NCBI RefSeq assembly: GCF_015351405.1
Contig: NZ_JADKMY010000002.1
Coordinates: 372,001-436,000, forward strand
Direction: 5' to 3'
From: Corynebacterium suicordis DSM 45110
GTDB lineage: Bacteria; Actinomycetota; Actinomycetes; Mycobacteriales; Mycobacteriaceae
Length of the DNA: 64,000 bases
The notes under the pieces were generated by a model. It saw only the letters and a list, made by a program, of their open reading frames with translations, did not search any database and was not told the origin of the DNA. Shown here one piece after another: positions 9,041 through 18,430 of the stretch (within the stretch, counting starts at the first letter, position 1; every line of letters starts with the position of its first letter). The position numbers and the translations under genes were made by a program.

Positions 9041-9060
9041 GGCGTCGGAAAAGAAAAAAC
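9041..9060 (+). repeat. GGCGTCG motif copy with A-rich tail in a 5' leader
   Basis: GGCGTCGG followed by AAAAGAAAAAAC. The preceding base is G instead of the usual T. It lies between the probable promoter and the ribosome site of the AbgT gene. Confidence 0.55.
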
Positions 9061-9077
9061 AACAAGGGGAAAGCACC

Positions 9078-10799
9078 ATGAGCAGCCCGATCACCCACAA
9101 GGAAAAGGAATCCCCGGATTCCCCCGCGAAGAGCCCGGAGAGGGAGACCACCTCGGGTTTCCTCGGCGTGGTGGAGAAGATCGGCAACAAGCTGCCGGAT
9201 CCATTCTGGCTGTTCGTGATCATCGGCGGGATTGTGGCTGTGACCTCGTGGATCGGCACAAAGGTGGGCATGAGCGCAGAGGATCCCGCCACGGGTGAGG
9301 CCGTCGCGGTCAAGTCTCTGCTCTCCACCGAGGGCCTGCAGATGATGGTCAACGATGCAGTGGAAAACTTCATCACCTTCCCCGCGCTCGGTCTGATCAT
9401 CACGGTGATGCTCGGTGTAGCGGTAGCCGAGCAATCCGGCCTGATCAGCGCGGTAATTCGCGCGATGGTGGCGAAGGTGGGGCCGCGCATGCTGACGTTC
9501 GCTGTCGCGCTGGCGGGCGTTACGGGATCTGTTGCGTCCGACGCCGTCTACGTGATTCTCATTCCACTGGGTGCCATGTCCTTTAGGGCTCTCGGGCGCT
9601 CGCCCATCGTGGGTGCGATTGTGGCTTTCGCTGCATCCTCCGCGGGATTCAATGCGTCGCTGGTGCTCAACGCGACCGATGTTTTGCTGGGTGGCATTTC
9701 CTCCAGTGCCGCGGGGATTGTGGAGCCCGGCTATCACGTTTCCGCGCTGGCCAACTACTTCGTAGTGTTCTTCTCCTCGTTTGTGCTGGCACTGATCATC
9801 ACCGCTGTGACTGAGCTGTACATGAACAAAAAGGCCTACGCGCTGGTGGATCATGAGCAGATCAGTTACGAGGAATTGAGCTTTGATCGCGCGGCTGGTG
9901 GCTCGCAGGGTGACGAAGTGGATCCGCTGGAGGTGGAAACCGATCAGGCTGCGGAGTCTGATGCTGGCGATGCGGACGCGGACGGCAACACCGACAGCCG
10001 AGAGGTGGCCAAGGAAAGCCTGCAGCTGGAACCACAGGAGAATCGCGCGCTGATCATCACGGGCATCGCCTCCGTGGTGCTGCTGGCGGGGTATTTCGCG
10101 CTCATGTTCATCAGCGGCTCCCCGCTGCAGGGTCCTGGTGGCGAAGTAATGGAATCCCCACTCATCAAGCAGGTGGCCGTACCCATTGCACTCGGATTCT
10201 TCGTGCTGGGCCTGCTCTACGGTGTACTCGCGGGAACCATCACCAAGGCACAGGACGTGCCCGATTTCATGGCCAAAGGATTGCGCACGCTGGTCCCGAT
10301 GATGGTTCTGTTCTTCGCCATCGCCCAATTCCTGGCCTGGTTCCAATGGTCCAACCTGGGTAACTGGACCGCCATCACGGGTGCCGGACTGCTGCAGAAA
10401 TGGGATCTCCCGCCGCTGGTTCTGTTCGGCGCGTTCGTGCTGCTCGTGGCACTCATCAACCTGCTCATCACCTCCGGATCAGCCCAGTGGGCACTCATGG
10501 CTCCAGTGGTGGTGCCCATGTTCATGTACGTCGGCATTTCCCCAGAAGTCACCCAGATGCTCTTCCGCATCGGCGATTCCCCGTCCAACATCATCACGCC
10601 AATGAGCCCATACTTCGCCCTCGCGCTGACGTTCCTCCAGCGCTATTACAAGCCTGCGGGTATCGGCACTTTGATGTCCCTGGCACTGCCCTACTCCATC
10701 GCCATGCTCATCGGTTGGTTCTTGTTCTTCTGCATCTGGTGGCTCACCGGACTGCCTCTGGGCCCCGGAACCCCCATGGACTACTCCTTGCCTCAATAG
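9078..10799 (+). CDS. abgT: AbgT-family transporter
   Basis: A 573-residue inner-membrane transporter of the AbgT family, known for p-aminobenzoyl-glutamate uptake and, in some members, sulfonamide export. The start region KLPDPFWLFVIIGGIVAVTS and the conserved VTGSVASDAVYVILIPLGA and SGSAQWALMAPVVVPM blocks are typical. A strongly acidic insert rich in Asp and Glu (about residues 270-320) lies between the two halves, probably in the cytoplasm. The ATG at 9078 has a GGGGAAAG ribosome site. putA follows about 100 nt downstream with a hairpin between. Transport of a glutamate conjugate next to a glutamate-producing enzyme may be coincidence. Confidence 0.9.
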   Translation: MSSPITHKEKESPDSPAKSPERETTSGFLGVVEKIGNKLPDPFWLFVIIGGIVAVTSWIGTKVGMSAEDPATGEAVAVKSLLSTEGLQMMVNDAVENFITFPALGLIITVMLGVAVAEQSGLISAVIRAMVAKVGPRMLTFAVALAGVTGSVASDAVYVILIPLGAMSFRALGRSPIVGAIVAFAASSAGFNASLVLNATDVLLGGISSSAAGIVEPGYHVSALANYFVVFFSSFVLALIITAVTELYMNKKAYALVDHEQISYEELSFDRAAGGSQGDEVDPLEVETDQAAESDAGDADADGNTDSREVAKESLQLEPQENRALIITGIASVVLLAGYFALMFISGSPLQGPGGEVMESPLIKQVAVPIALGFFVLGLLYGVLAGTITKAQDVPDFMAKGLRTLVPMMVLFFAIAQFLAWFQWSNLGNWTAITGAGLLQKWDLPPLVLFGAFVLLVALINLLITSGSAQWALMAPVVVPMFMYVGISPEVTQMLFRIGDSPSNIITPMSPYFALALTFLQRYYKPAGIGTLMSLALPYSIAMLIGWFLFFCIWWLTGLPLGPGTPMDYSLPQ

Positions 10800-10853
10800 C
10801 GGTTCACCCCCGCTGTCCTGGGGCATATGTAGGCTGGCTGGACAAGCACTTCA

Positions 10854-10889
10854 CGCGAGGAACCCCTCCACCTTGGGGTTTAACTCGCG
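10854..10889 (+). promoter_or_regulatory. Perfect two-block hairpin before putA
   Basis: CGCGAG-g-AACCCC, an 8-nt loop, then GGGGTT-taa-CTCGCG. The inverted repeat ends 14 nt before the ATG of putA. It has no T-tract, so a regulatory RNA element or operator is as likely as a weak terminator for the AbgT gene. Confidence 0.55.
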
Positions 10890-10903
10890 GATCCAATGAG
10901 AGA

Positions 10904-13900
10904 ATGCGAGGCCACGCTTTGCCTACAACCCAAAGCCCCGAAAATTCGCGCCACGAGTCCACCCCCGCCCAGCCAGATATTTCCGCGCTCGCTGCAGACC
11001 CCATGTCCAAGGACGTGGAAGCCGCAGTTGGTAGCGCTATCCGCCGGGCAGAAAAGTGGCTGCAGGTCGAGGAAACCTCCAAGTCCACCAAGCAGTTGGC
11101 GGACATGGTGCATGACCCCAATGGCGTGGAATTCACCTTCGCATTCGTGGATCGCGTGGCTCGCCCAGAAGATAACTCCGTGGCTGCCCGCGAATTCGGG
11201 AAGATCGCCAACCCATTCAACAAGGACACCCAGGCGCCTTCCTTCATGGGCTTGCTGGATACCTTCCTGGTCTCCGCGGGTTCCATCGCCGCACCCATCC
11301 TGCCCAACGTGGTGATGCCAATTGCTCGTGCCTACCTGCGCAATACCGTGGGCCACCTGGTGCTGGACGCGGAATCCCAGGCTATGGACGACATGCTGGA
11401 CAAGGCCAAGGAAGAGGGCTTCACCCTCAACCTCAACCTGTTGGGCGAGGCCGTGCTGGGTGAGTCCGAAGCGCAGAGCCGCCTGGATGACATCCTGGAT
11501 CTGCTGAAGAACCCTCGCGTGGAATATGTCTCCGTCAAGGCATCTTCCGTGGTCAGCCAGCTGAACCACTGGGACATGCAGGGTTCCATCGAGCGCCTGA
11601 AGAACCGCCTGCGCCCCCTGTACCGCCAGGCCATGGAACGCAGCCCTCACCCATTCATCAACATGGACATGGAGGAGTACAAGGATCTCGATCTCACCCT
11701 CCAGCTGTTCACCGAACTGTTGAGCGAAGAAGAGTTCCTGGAGCTGGAAGCCGGCATCGTGTTGCAGGCATACCTGCCAGATTCCCTCGCCGCGCTGCAA
11801 CGCTTGGCTGATTTCGCCAAGAAGCGTCGCGCCCAGGGTGGCGGCAAGATCAAGGTGCGCATTGTGAAGGGTGCAAACCTTTCCATGGAGCGCGTTGACT
11901 CGGAAATCCACGATTGGCCACAGGCTCCTTACCTCACAAAGGCAAACGTGGACGCGAACTACGTCCGCCTCCTGGACGTGGCCCTGCGCCCCGAGCACGG
12001 AGATTCTCTGCGCATCGGCGTGGCCAGCCACAACCTCTACGATGTGGGCCTGGCGCACGAGCTGGCAGTGGCACGCGGCGTGGAATCCCAGATGGATATC
12101 GAGATGCTGCAGGGCATGGCACCAGCCCAGGCCAAGGCAGTGCGCGAGGTCGTGGGAGACATCATCCTCTACACCCCAGTGGTGAAGAAGGAGAACTTCG
12201 ACGTTGCCGTGAGCTACCTGGTTCGCCGACTCGAAGAAAACGGCGCGAAGCAGAACTTCCTCTACGCGCTGTTCAGCGACAAGGATTCAGACTCCGACAC
12301 CCCCGGAATGACCCCAATGGAGTCCCAGGAAATGCGTTTCCGCAACTCCGTACGGGACCGTTGGGAAACCTTCGCGGGACGGCGTCGTCAACAAAACCGT
12401 CTGGAAGAAGAAGAACAGAAGCTCGGCTGCCGCAGTGAGGGAAGCGAAGGCAACTTCGTCAACGAGCCGGACACCGACCCCACCCTGCCGGGCAACCGCG
12501 AATGGGCCCGCCGCATCCTGGATCCGGAATCTGACCCCGGAGCAACCACGTCTCCCCTGATTACGGATCCTTCTGAGATCGACGCCATCGTGGAGAACAC
12601 CAAGCGGGCCGGTGAATCCTGGTCCTCCAAGTCCGGGCATGAGCGCGCAGAATTGCTGGACAAGGTGGCAGACGCCCTGGCCAACAATCGCTCCCGCCTG
12701 ATCTCCGCGGCCGTGTTTGAGGCCGGCAAGACCATCGCGGAAACCGATCCCGAGGTCAGCGAGGCTATCGATTTCGCCCGCTACTACGCGGAATCCGCAC
12801 GCCAGCTGGATCGCGAGCGCAGCAGCGTGTTCACCCCATACAAGACCGTGGTGGTCACTCCCCCATGGAACTTCCCCATCGCCATTCCGGTGGGCGGCTG
12901 CCTGGCGGCTCTTGCTGCCGGTGGCTGTGTCATCCTCAAGCCAGCGCCAGAGGTGCTGCGCATCGCTGAGGTCTTCGTGGACATCATGCGCGAGGCCGGA
13001 GTGACCGAGGATCTCCTGACCTTGGTCAATGCGGATGAGGAAGATGCGGGCAAGCGCCTGATCAGCCACCCAGACGTGGAATCCGTGATCCTCACCGGTG
13101 CCTCCGAAACCGCGAAGCTCTTCCGCGGATGGAAGCCAAAGATGGTGATCAACGCGGAAACCTCCGGTAAGAACGCCATCATCGTGACCCCATCTGCGGA
13201 TCCTGACCTGGCAGTTGCGGATATCTACAAGTCCGCATTCGGCCACGCTGGTCAGAAGTGTTCAGCGGCATCGCTGATCATCACCGTGGGATCCATGGGC
13301 ACCTCCAAGCGCTTCATGGGTCAGCTGGTAGATGCAGTGAAGTCCATCAAGGTGGGCCCAGGCTCAGACATCTCCACGTGGATGAACGGCGTGATCTCCG
13401 AGCCAGGAGAAAAGCTCATGCGTGGCCTCACCCAGCTGGAAAAGGGTGAGAAATGGCTGGTTAAGCCAGAAAAGCTCAACGATGAAGGCACCCTGTGGTC
13501 TCCTGGCCTGCGCGATGGCGTGAAGCCCGGCAGCTGGTTCCACACCCACGAGTGCTTCGGCCCCGTGGCTGGTGTGATGCATGCCGAGACCCTCGAGGAA
13601 GCCATCGAATGGCAGAACTCCACGGGCTACGGCCTGACCGGCGGTATTCACACCATCGACCAGGATGAGACCAAGATCTGGCGCGAGAAGGTTGAGGTGG
13701 GCAACGCTTATGTGGAGCGCGGCATCACCGGTGCAATCGTGCGCCGTCAATCTTTCGGCGGTTGGAAGAACTCTTCAATCGGCAATGGCGCCAAGGCTGG
13801 CGGACCTAACTACGTGACCCAGCAGGGTCGTTGGACCGAGGGTGACCTCAGCCAGCTGAACTCCGCAACGCTGCCCACCCACATCACGCAGCTGCTGCGC

Positions 13901-14449
13901 GAGATTCAAGGTTTGGGCTCACCCAAGCTCTCCAAGGCAGACATTGCGTGGCTGCGCCAGGCAGCGGAGTCCGATGCCTATGCGATGCAAACCGAGTTCG
14001 GCGTGGAGCACGATAAGACCGCGCTGATCGTGGAATCCAACGTGTTCCGCTACAAGCCACTTCTGGAGCCACTGCGCGTGCGCGTCCATGCAGATGCGAA
14101 CCCGCGGGATATCCTGCGCTTGATGCTCGGTGCAGCAATGACCGGCACTCAGCTGGATATCTCTGCTGAGCATCAGGTGGCTCATGACCTGGGCGAGCTT
14201 GGCCAGTCCATGCGCGTCATCGCGGATGCTGACTTCGCTGAGGAAGTCTCCACAGCGCAGTCCGCCCGTGTGCGCGTGGTGGGCACAGCACCGGACGAGC
14301 TCTACGAAGCCGCCGCAGATTCCGGAAGCGTAATCCTGGATCAGGATGTGCTGGCAGAAGGCCGACGTGAGCTGCTGCCGATGTTGCTGGAGCAGGCGAT
14401 TTCCACCACGGAGCACCGCTTCGGTTACATCCATGGCCTCACGCCTTAA
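10904..14449 (+). CDS. putA: Bifunctional proline dehydrogenase / L-glutamate-gamma-semialdehyde dehydrogenase
   Basis: Oxidises proline to glutamate in two steps on one 1181-residue polypeptide. The FAD-dependent proline dehydrogenase barrel occupies about residues 60-430 (VRIVKGANLSMERVD, SHNLYDVGLA). The aldehyde dehydrogenase part follows at about 490-1000, with TPPWNFPIAIPVG, the NAD-site Glu in INAETSGKNA and catalytic Cys786 in GHAGQKCSA. A 180-residue C-terminal domain closes it. The open frame extends upstream, overlapping the AbgT gene. The ATG at 10904 is the first start after that gene's stop. A TTG at 10919 (with AGG 7 nt before it) is an alternative. No ribbon-helix-helix regulator domain is seen. 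Confidence 0.95.
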   Translation: MRGHALPTTQSPENSRHESTPAQPDISALAADPMSKDVEAAVGSAIRRAEKWLQVEETSKSTKQLADMVHDPNGVEFTFAFVDRVARPEDNSVAAREFGKIANPFNKDTQAPSFMGLLDTFLVSAGSIAAPILPNVVMPIARAYLRNTVGHLVLDAESQAMDDMLDKAKEEGFTLNLNLLGEAVLGESEAQSRLDDILDLLKNPRVEYVSVKASSVVSQLNHWDMQGSIERLKNRLRPLYRQAMERSPHPFINMDMEEYKDLDLTLQLFTELLSEEEFLELEAGIVLQAYLPDSLAALQRLADFAKKRRAQGGGKIKVRIVKGANLSMERVDSEIHDWPQAPYLTKANVDANYVRLLDVALRPEHGDSLRIGVASHNLYDVGLAHELAVARGVESQMDIEMLQGMAPAQAKAVREVVGDIILYTPVVKKENFDVAVSYLVRRLEENGAKQNFLYALFSDKDSDSDTPGMTPMESQEMRFRNSVRDRWETFAGRRRQQNRLEEEEQKLGCRSEGSEGNFVNEPDTDPTLPGNREWARRILDPESDPGATTSPLITDPSEIDAIVENTKRAGESWSSKSGHERAELLDKVADALANNRSRLISAAVFEAGKTIAETDPEVSEAIDFARYYAESARQLDRERSSVFTPYKTVVVTPPWNFPIAIPVGGCLAALAAGGCVILKPAPEVLRIAEVFVDIMREAGVTEDLLTLVNADEEDAGKRLISHPDVESVILTGASETAKLFRGWKPKMVINAETSGKNAIIVTPSADPDLAVADIYKSAFGHAGQKCSAASLIITVGSMGTSKRFMGQLVDAVKSIKVGPGSDISTWMNGVISEPGEKLMRGLTQLEKGEKWLVKPEKLNDEGTLWSPGLRDGVKPGSWFHTHECFGPVAGVMHAETLEEAIEWQNSTGYGLTGGIHTIDQDETKIWREKVEVGNAYVERGITGAIVRRQSFGGWKNSSIGNGAKAGGPNYVTQQGRWTEGDLSQLNSATLPTHITQLLREIQGLGSPKLSKADIAWLRQAAESDAYAMQTEFGVEHDKTALIVESNVFRYKPLLEPLRVRVHADANPRDILRLMLGAAMTGTQLDISAEHQVAHDLGELGQSMRVIADADFAEEVSTAQSARVRVVGTAPDELYEAAADSGSVILDQDVLAEGRRELLPMLLEQAISTTEHRFGYIHGLTP

Positions 14450-14487
14450 GGCTGTGCTGGCCTGGCTGCTAGTCGGTTAAGGGCCTG

Positions 14488-14527
14488 AAAAAGGGGCTCG
14501 AGCGTTAATTCGCTCGAGCCCCTTTTT
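14488..14527. terminator. Strong bidirectional terminator between putA and the VOC gene
   Basis: AAAAAGGGGCTCGAGCG, loop TTAATT, then CGCTCGAGCCCCTTTTT: a perfect stem with A- and T-tracts on both sides. It serves putA (+) and the convergent gene ending at 14569 (-). Confidence 0.93.
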
Positions 14528-14568
14528 GGACCGCGCCAGTAGAAAAAACTCCCCGAGGAGAGCTTTAA

Positions 14569-14991
14569 TTAGTTCTCTTTGGGGAGTTCTACGTTGAAGC
14601 CCCAGTCGATACCGAACTTGTCCTTGAGACCGCCGAACATGTCGCCCCACATCTGCTTCTCCAGCGGCATGTGCACGGATGCACCTTCGGAGAGCTTCTC
14701 AAACTGCTCCACCATGGTGTCCACGTCATCGCCATAAACCACCACGTTCATGCGCTGTGCGCCGGAATCCTCGGTGGCCATTTCGATGTTGTCTGCACCC
14801 ATGAGTGCCCAGCCAGCAGCAGTGGAAAGGTGGCCGTGCATGACCAGCTTCTCACCGGATTCAGTAGCTGGAGCATCTGGATCCATCCAATCCAACAGGT
14901 CCAGCTCTCCGCCGAATACTTCCTGGTAGAAGTTCATTGCTTCGCGGGCCTGGCCGCGGAAGCCCAAGTATGGTGCGCCGTTGATTGACAT
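14569..14991 (-). CDS. VOC-family (PhnB/glyoxalase-like) protein
   Basis: A small 140-residue protein of the vicinal oxygen chelate superfamily, PhnB-like branch. The N-terminus YLGFRGQAREAMNFYQEVFGG is the first beta-alpha-beta motif. HGHLSTAAGWALMGAD and the C-terminal WGDMFGGLKDKFGIDWGFN are characteristic of this branch, whose reaction is usually unknown. The ATG has an AAGAGGAG ribosome site. It stands just downstream of the old yellow enzyme gene on the same strand with a gap of 70 nt, so co-transcription is possible. Confidence 0.85.
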   Translation of the reverse strand: MSINGAPYLGFRGQAREAMNFYQEVFGGELDLLDWMDPDAPATESGEKLVMHGHLSTAAGWALMGADNIEMATEDSGAQRMNVVVYGDDVDTMVEQFEKLSEGASVHMPLEKQMWGDMFGGLKDKFGIDWGFNVELPKEN

Positions 14992-15062
14992 GTGTTTCTC
15001 CTCTTAAAGACAAATGGGGATTGAAGCCACGCAAGCAACTCACCGGCGTGTGAAGTCCGACT

Positions 15063-16184
15063 CTACTGGGAAGAGCTGGAGTCCTCATTGACAAAGGGAT
15101 AGTCCGTGTAGCCTTTGGCTTCCCCGACATAGAAGGTGGAAGCGTTCGGCTCGTTGAGCTCCAAGGTCTTTTCCCAGCGCAAGACCAAGTCCGGGTTAGC
15201 GATGAGCTGTCGGCCCACGGCCACGGCATCAGCTCGCCCGCTGTTCAGCAGGTTATTCGCATCGTCCAGATCCGTTACCTCGAGAAAGCCGGTGTTCAAG
15301 ATGACCTTGGTTTCTCCATTGGAGCGGATCGCCTGCACCAGCTCACCGATCATCTCGTTGGTCGCGGCATCCTTGTGCAGCAGGGAAACATAGGCCAGGT
15401 TCAGATCTGCGATGTTTTCCAGCAGCTGGACGTAGGTTGCCCGAGTGGTTTCTGCATCGCCTTCAATCACGCCCTGGACATTGTGCTCCGGGGAGAAGCG
15501 GATACCCACGCGATCAGCGCCTACTTCTTCCACCACTGCGCGAATGACCATCTCTGGCAGCTTGATGCGGTTGTCCACGCTGCCTCCGAATTCATCTTCG
15601 CGCTGGTTGGATGAAGGAGCAAGGAACTCATGGAGCAAGTAACCATTTGCGCCATGGATCTCCACTCCATCGATCCCCGCATCAATCGCGCGCCGAGCGG
15701 CAGCTCGGAACTGCTCCACCACCCGGGGAATCTCCTCCGCGTCCAAAGCGCGGGGAACTGGGGCCTCGACTTTTCCCTCAAAATTGTGCACCGGGGTGCC
15801 GCTGGCAATGGCGCTTGGGGCCTCGGGAAGTGCTCCGTCCAAGAGATCTGGGTGAGACATGCGCCCGCCATGCATGATCTGCATGAAGATCAGGCCATCG
15901 AGCTCATGAACGCGCTGCGCCACCCGCTCCCATCCTGCCTGCTGCTCATCGGTCTCAATGCCGGCCTGGCCTGGGAAAGACCTGCAGCTAAGAGCGGGGA
16001 ACGTGCCTTCAGTCACCACCAATCCAGCGGATGCGCGCTGGGAATAATATTCCACGTGGAGATCATTGGGGATTCCGGAACGCCCGGCGCGCTGCCTAGT
16101 CAGGGCGGCCATGGTCACGCGATTAGCGATGTTATAGCGGCCCAGGGATAGGGGCTGGAACAGTTGGTGTGAAAGCTCTGGCAT
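15063..16184 (-). CDS. Old yellow enzyme family NADH:flavin oxidoreductase (alkene reductase)
   Basis: A 373-residue FMN-binding TIM barrel that reduces activated C=C bonds or nitro compounds with NAD(P)H. ALTRQRA near residue 30 and the long signature starting DGVEIHGANGYLLHEFLAPS are present (the His/Asn pair binds the substrate carbonyl). The C-terminal GRADAVAVGRQLIANPDL holds the FMN phosphate. It resembles NemA-type reductases. The ATG has a TTGAGGAG ribosome site. The gene lies between prfB and the VOC gene, all on the minus strand. Confidence 0.9.
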   Translation of the reverse strand: MPELSHQLFQPLSLGRYNIANRVTMAALTRQRAGRSGIPNDLHVEYYSQRASAGLVVTEGTFPALSCRSFPGQAGIETDEQQAGWERVAQRVHELDGLIFMQIMHGGRMSHPDLLDGALPEAPSAIASGTPVHNFEGKVEAPVPRALDAEEIPRVVEQFRAAARRAIDAGIDGVEIHGANGYLLHEFLAPSSNQREDEFGGSVDNRIKLPEMVIRAVVEEVGADRVGIRFSPEHNVQGVIEGDAETTRATYVQLLENIADLNLAYVSLLHKDAATNEMIGELVQAIRSNGETKVILNTGFLEVTDLDDANNLLNSGRADAVAVGRQLIANPDLVLRWEKTLELNEPNASTFYVGEAKGYTDYPFVNEDSSSSQ

Positions 16185-16317
16185 GGGTTCTCCTCAACAG
16201 CGGAATGCATTTTCGGGGACGCATCTCCGGCGCGAATGCACCGTGGTCCCACTCATGTCCAAGACCGCAGCCGAGCAGAATATTCCCCGGCGTTCTTTAC
16301 TCGGCGTCGCCAAGCCC

Positions 16318-17445
16318 CTACTGCTCTTGCTGCTCCGCCATCCGCCAGCGGATGCCAGCTTCCAGGAATCCATCGAGGTCTCCATCCAACACCTTGGTCG
16401 GATCATTGACCTCATGGTTCGTGCGCAGGTCCTTGACCATTTGGTAGGGGTGCAGCACGTAAGAACGCATTTGGTTGCCCCAGGAGTTGGAGCCATCGCC
16501 CTTGAGAGCATCCATTTCCGCGCGCTCTTCCAAGCGCTTGCGTTCCAGCAACTTGGCCTGCAGCACGCGCATGGCCGATGCCTTGTTCTGGATCTGGGAC
16601 TTCTCGTTCTGACACGTCACCACGATGCCCGTGGGGATGTGCGTGAGTCGAACGGCGGAATCCGTGGTGTTCACAGACTGGCCGCCAGGACCGGAGGAGC
16701 GATAGACATCCACGCGCAAGTCATTTTCATCGATGTCGATGTGGTCGGTGGTCTCCACCACGGGAAGCACCTCAACCTCAGCAAAGGAGGTTTGCCGCCT
16801 GCCCTGGTTATCGAATGGGCTGATGCGCACCAGGCGGTGGGTTCCCTGCTCCACGGACAGCGTTCCGTACATGTACTCGCCGTGGACAACCAGGGTGGCG
16901 GACTTGATTCCGGCCTCTTCTGCATAAGAGACGTCATAGAGATCCACCTTGTGGCCGGACTTTTCCGCCCACCGGGTGTACATGCGCAGCAGCATCTCGG
17001 CGAAGTCCGCCGCATCCACACCACCGGCAGCGGAGCGGATATTCACCACGGCCTCGCGCTGGTCGTATTCACCGGAAAGCATGGTGGTTACTTCCAGCGT
17101 CTCGATTTCCTTGCGCAATTCCACGCGCTCGTCATCGGCCAATCCCGCGGCTTCCTTGGCTTCCTCCGGGGCGTCCCCGGATTCCTCCTCGGCCATTTCG
17201 TACATCACTGGGATGTCTTCCAAGCGCTCACGCAGGCCACGCACGCGCTTGAGCTGCGCCTGGACTCGCGAGAGTTCGCTGGTGATGGTCTGCGCGTGAT
17301 CCGGGTCATCCCACAGGGATGGATCTGCGGCTTGTTCCTCCAGCTCGCGCACGCGGGTGGCTAGCTCATCGAGGTTGAGCACCTTCTCAATGGTGGTGAG
17401 AGTGCCATCCAAGTCCTTCAGATCTGCAGTAACTTCCGGTTGCAT
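16318..17445 (-). CDS. prfB: Peptide chain release factor 2
   Basis: Recognises UAA and UGA and releases the peptide at the ribosome. The protein has 375 residues from the ATG chosen here ([13 protein letters not shown]). The RF2 tripeptide SPF is at residues 209-211 and the catalytic GGQ at 254-256 within [15 protein letters not shown]. The frame is continuous. The internal stop and +1 programmed frameshift found near codon 26 in many bacteria are absent. A TAGACT -10 box ends 8 nt before the ATG, so the mRNA is probably leaderless. In-frame codons upstream to 17508 lie above that promoter. Confidence 0.96.
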   Translation of the reverse strand: MQPEVTADLKDLDGTLTTIEKVLNLDELATRVRELEEQAADPSLWDDPDHAQTITSELSRVQAQLKRVRGLRERLEDIPVMYEMAEEESGDAPEEAKEAAGLADDERVELRKEIETLEVTTMLSGEYDQREAVVNIRSAAGGVDAADFAEMLLRMYTRWAEKSGHKVDLYDVSYAEEAGIKSATLVVHGEYMYGTLSVEQGTHRLVRISPFDNQGRRQTSFAEVEVLPVVETTDHIDIDENDLRVDVYRSSGPGGQSVNTTDSAVRLTHIPTGIVVTCQNEKSQIQNKASAMRVLQAKLLERKRLEERAEMDALKGDGSNSWGNQMRSYVLHPYQMVKDLRTNHEVNDPTKVLDGDLDGFLEAGIRWRMAEQQEQ

Positions 17446-17453
17446 AGTGCGCA

Positions 17454-17459
17454 AGTCTA
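17454..17459 (-). promoter_or_regulatory. -10 box of prfB, leaderless
   Basis: TAGACT on the minus strand, 8 nt before the ATG of prfB. It lies in the short divergent gap with the phosphatase gene starting near 17476. Confidence 0.5.
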
Positions 17460-17475
17460 CCTTCCGACGTGCACA

Positions 17476-18375
17476 ATGGATCGCATGGCTCCAAATACCA
17501 ATCCGCAATCTGACCAGTCTTCGTCTCCCTCCTCCGCGCAGGATTCACCAATCCCCGAGGAGATGCTGAACGCCATCATCAAGACGTTCATCGTGGCGCA
17601 TGTGGATGACACGGATGCTCATCTGGCCCAAGCCTTGGTATTCAACGCTGGTCGTCTGGCATGGCGCATGCGGGAATCAGGGCTGACCACCGAGCACAAG
17701 ACCAGCGTGTCCGATGTGGTGACGGCCGCGGATCGAGCCGCGGAAAAGTTCATCGCCGAAGCACTCGCCGTGATTCGTCCCGACGACGGCCTTCTCGGTG
17801 AAGAGGGTTCCCACCGAGATTCCGCGTCTGGCCGCACCTGGGTGGTTGACCCAGTGGATGGCACGTATAACTTCTCTACCGGTTCGGACTACTGGTGCAG
17901 CGCGCTGGCGCTGGTGGAGGGCGATCCCGAGGATCCGGACAAGCTGATCTTCGGCGCTGTCCACCGCCCCACCATGGGTTACACCTGGTTCGGTGGCCCG
18001 GATATCCCCACCACGCAGGACAACTCCCCCATCTCTGTGCAGGCGGATGCTTCCCCCAGCAGCACGTGCCTTGCTTCTTATCTGCACCCCAGCGACCTGC
18101 AGCGCGAGGATGTCACCGGCGCATGGACGCGGGTGACCCGGGAATTCGCCACGGTGCGCATGCTGGGCAGCGCCTCGGTAGACATGGCCGGGGTGGCCGG
18201 CGGGCAATTCGGCTGCTGGATGCAGCGCAGCGTGGCCGCGTGGGATTGGCTGCCCGGGCGGGCGCTCATCGAGGGTGCGGGCGGCACTGCCATCCGCGTG
18301 GAGGCCGGTGGCACTCAGTGGTCCATCGCCGGTTCTGCAGCCAGTGTTGAGGCCGTGCGCGAACTACTCTCCTGA
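17476..18375 (+). CDS. Inositol-monophosphatase-family phosphatase
   Basis: A 299-residue Mg2+-dependent phosphatase of the IMPase/FBPase superfamily. The metal site residues are visible in LGEEGSH, in [13 protein letters not shown] (the family's DPxDGT motif) and in [15 protein letters not shown] near the C-terminus. The substrate may be inositol phosphate, histidinol phosphate or a related sugar phosphate and cannot be fixed by eye. I use the ATG at 17476; the ATG at 17485 (MAPNTNPQ), 7 nt after a CACAAT box, is equally possible. It is followed 55 nt later by the paralogue hisN. Confidence 0.85.
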   Translation: MDRMAPNTNPQSDQSSSPSSAQDSPIPEEMLNAIIKTFIVAHVDDTDAHLAQALVFNAGRLAWRMRESGLTTEHKTSVSDVVTAADRAAEKFIAEALAVIRPDDGLLGEEGSHRDSASGRTWVVDPVDGTYNFSTGSDYWCSALALVEGDPEDPDKLIFGAVHRPTMGYTWFGGPDIPTTQDNSPISVQADASPSSTCLASYLHPSDLQREDVTGAWTRVTREFATVRMLGSASVDMAGVAGGQFGCWMQRSVAAWDWLPGRALIEGAGGTAIRVEAGGTQWSIAGSAASVEAVRELLS

Positions 18376-18417
18376 GTCACATGAGTCACCGCTTTCACAG
18401 CGAACTGGGGAAATGGC

Positions 18418-18423
18418 TACACT
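18418..18423 (+). promoter_or_regulatory. -10 box of hisN, leaderless
   Basis: TACACT ends 7 nt before the ATG at 18431, so hisN appears to have its own promoter although it follows a paralogue on the same strand. Confidence 0.5.
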
Positions 18424-18430
18424 AAGAGAC

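Larger units (their letters stand above)
8770..9077. other. Intergenic region between ftsE and the AbgT gene
   Basis: Holds the ftsE promoter at its left end and a TAGGAT -10 candidate at 9015-9020 for the plus-strand transporter. It also holds a GGCGTCGG motif with an A-rich tail at 9041-9060 and a GGGGAAAG ribosome site before the ATG at 9078. I see no gene in it. Confidence 0.5.

Noticed and set aside
10400-10903. In-frame upstream extension of putA overlapping the AbgT gene
   Set aside because: The extension reads as a shadow of the AbgT coding sequence and has no proline-dehydrogenase character. A start after the AbgT stop is far more likely.
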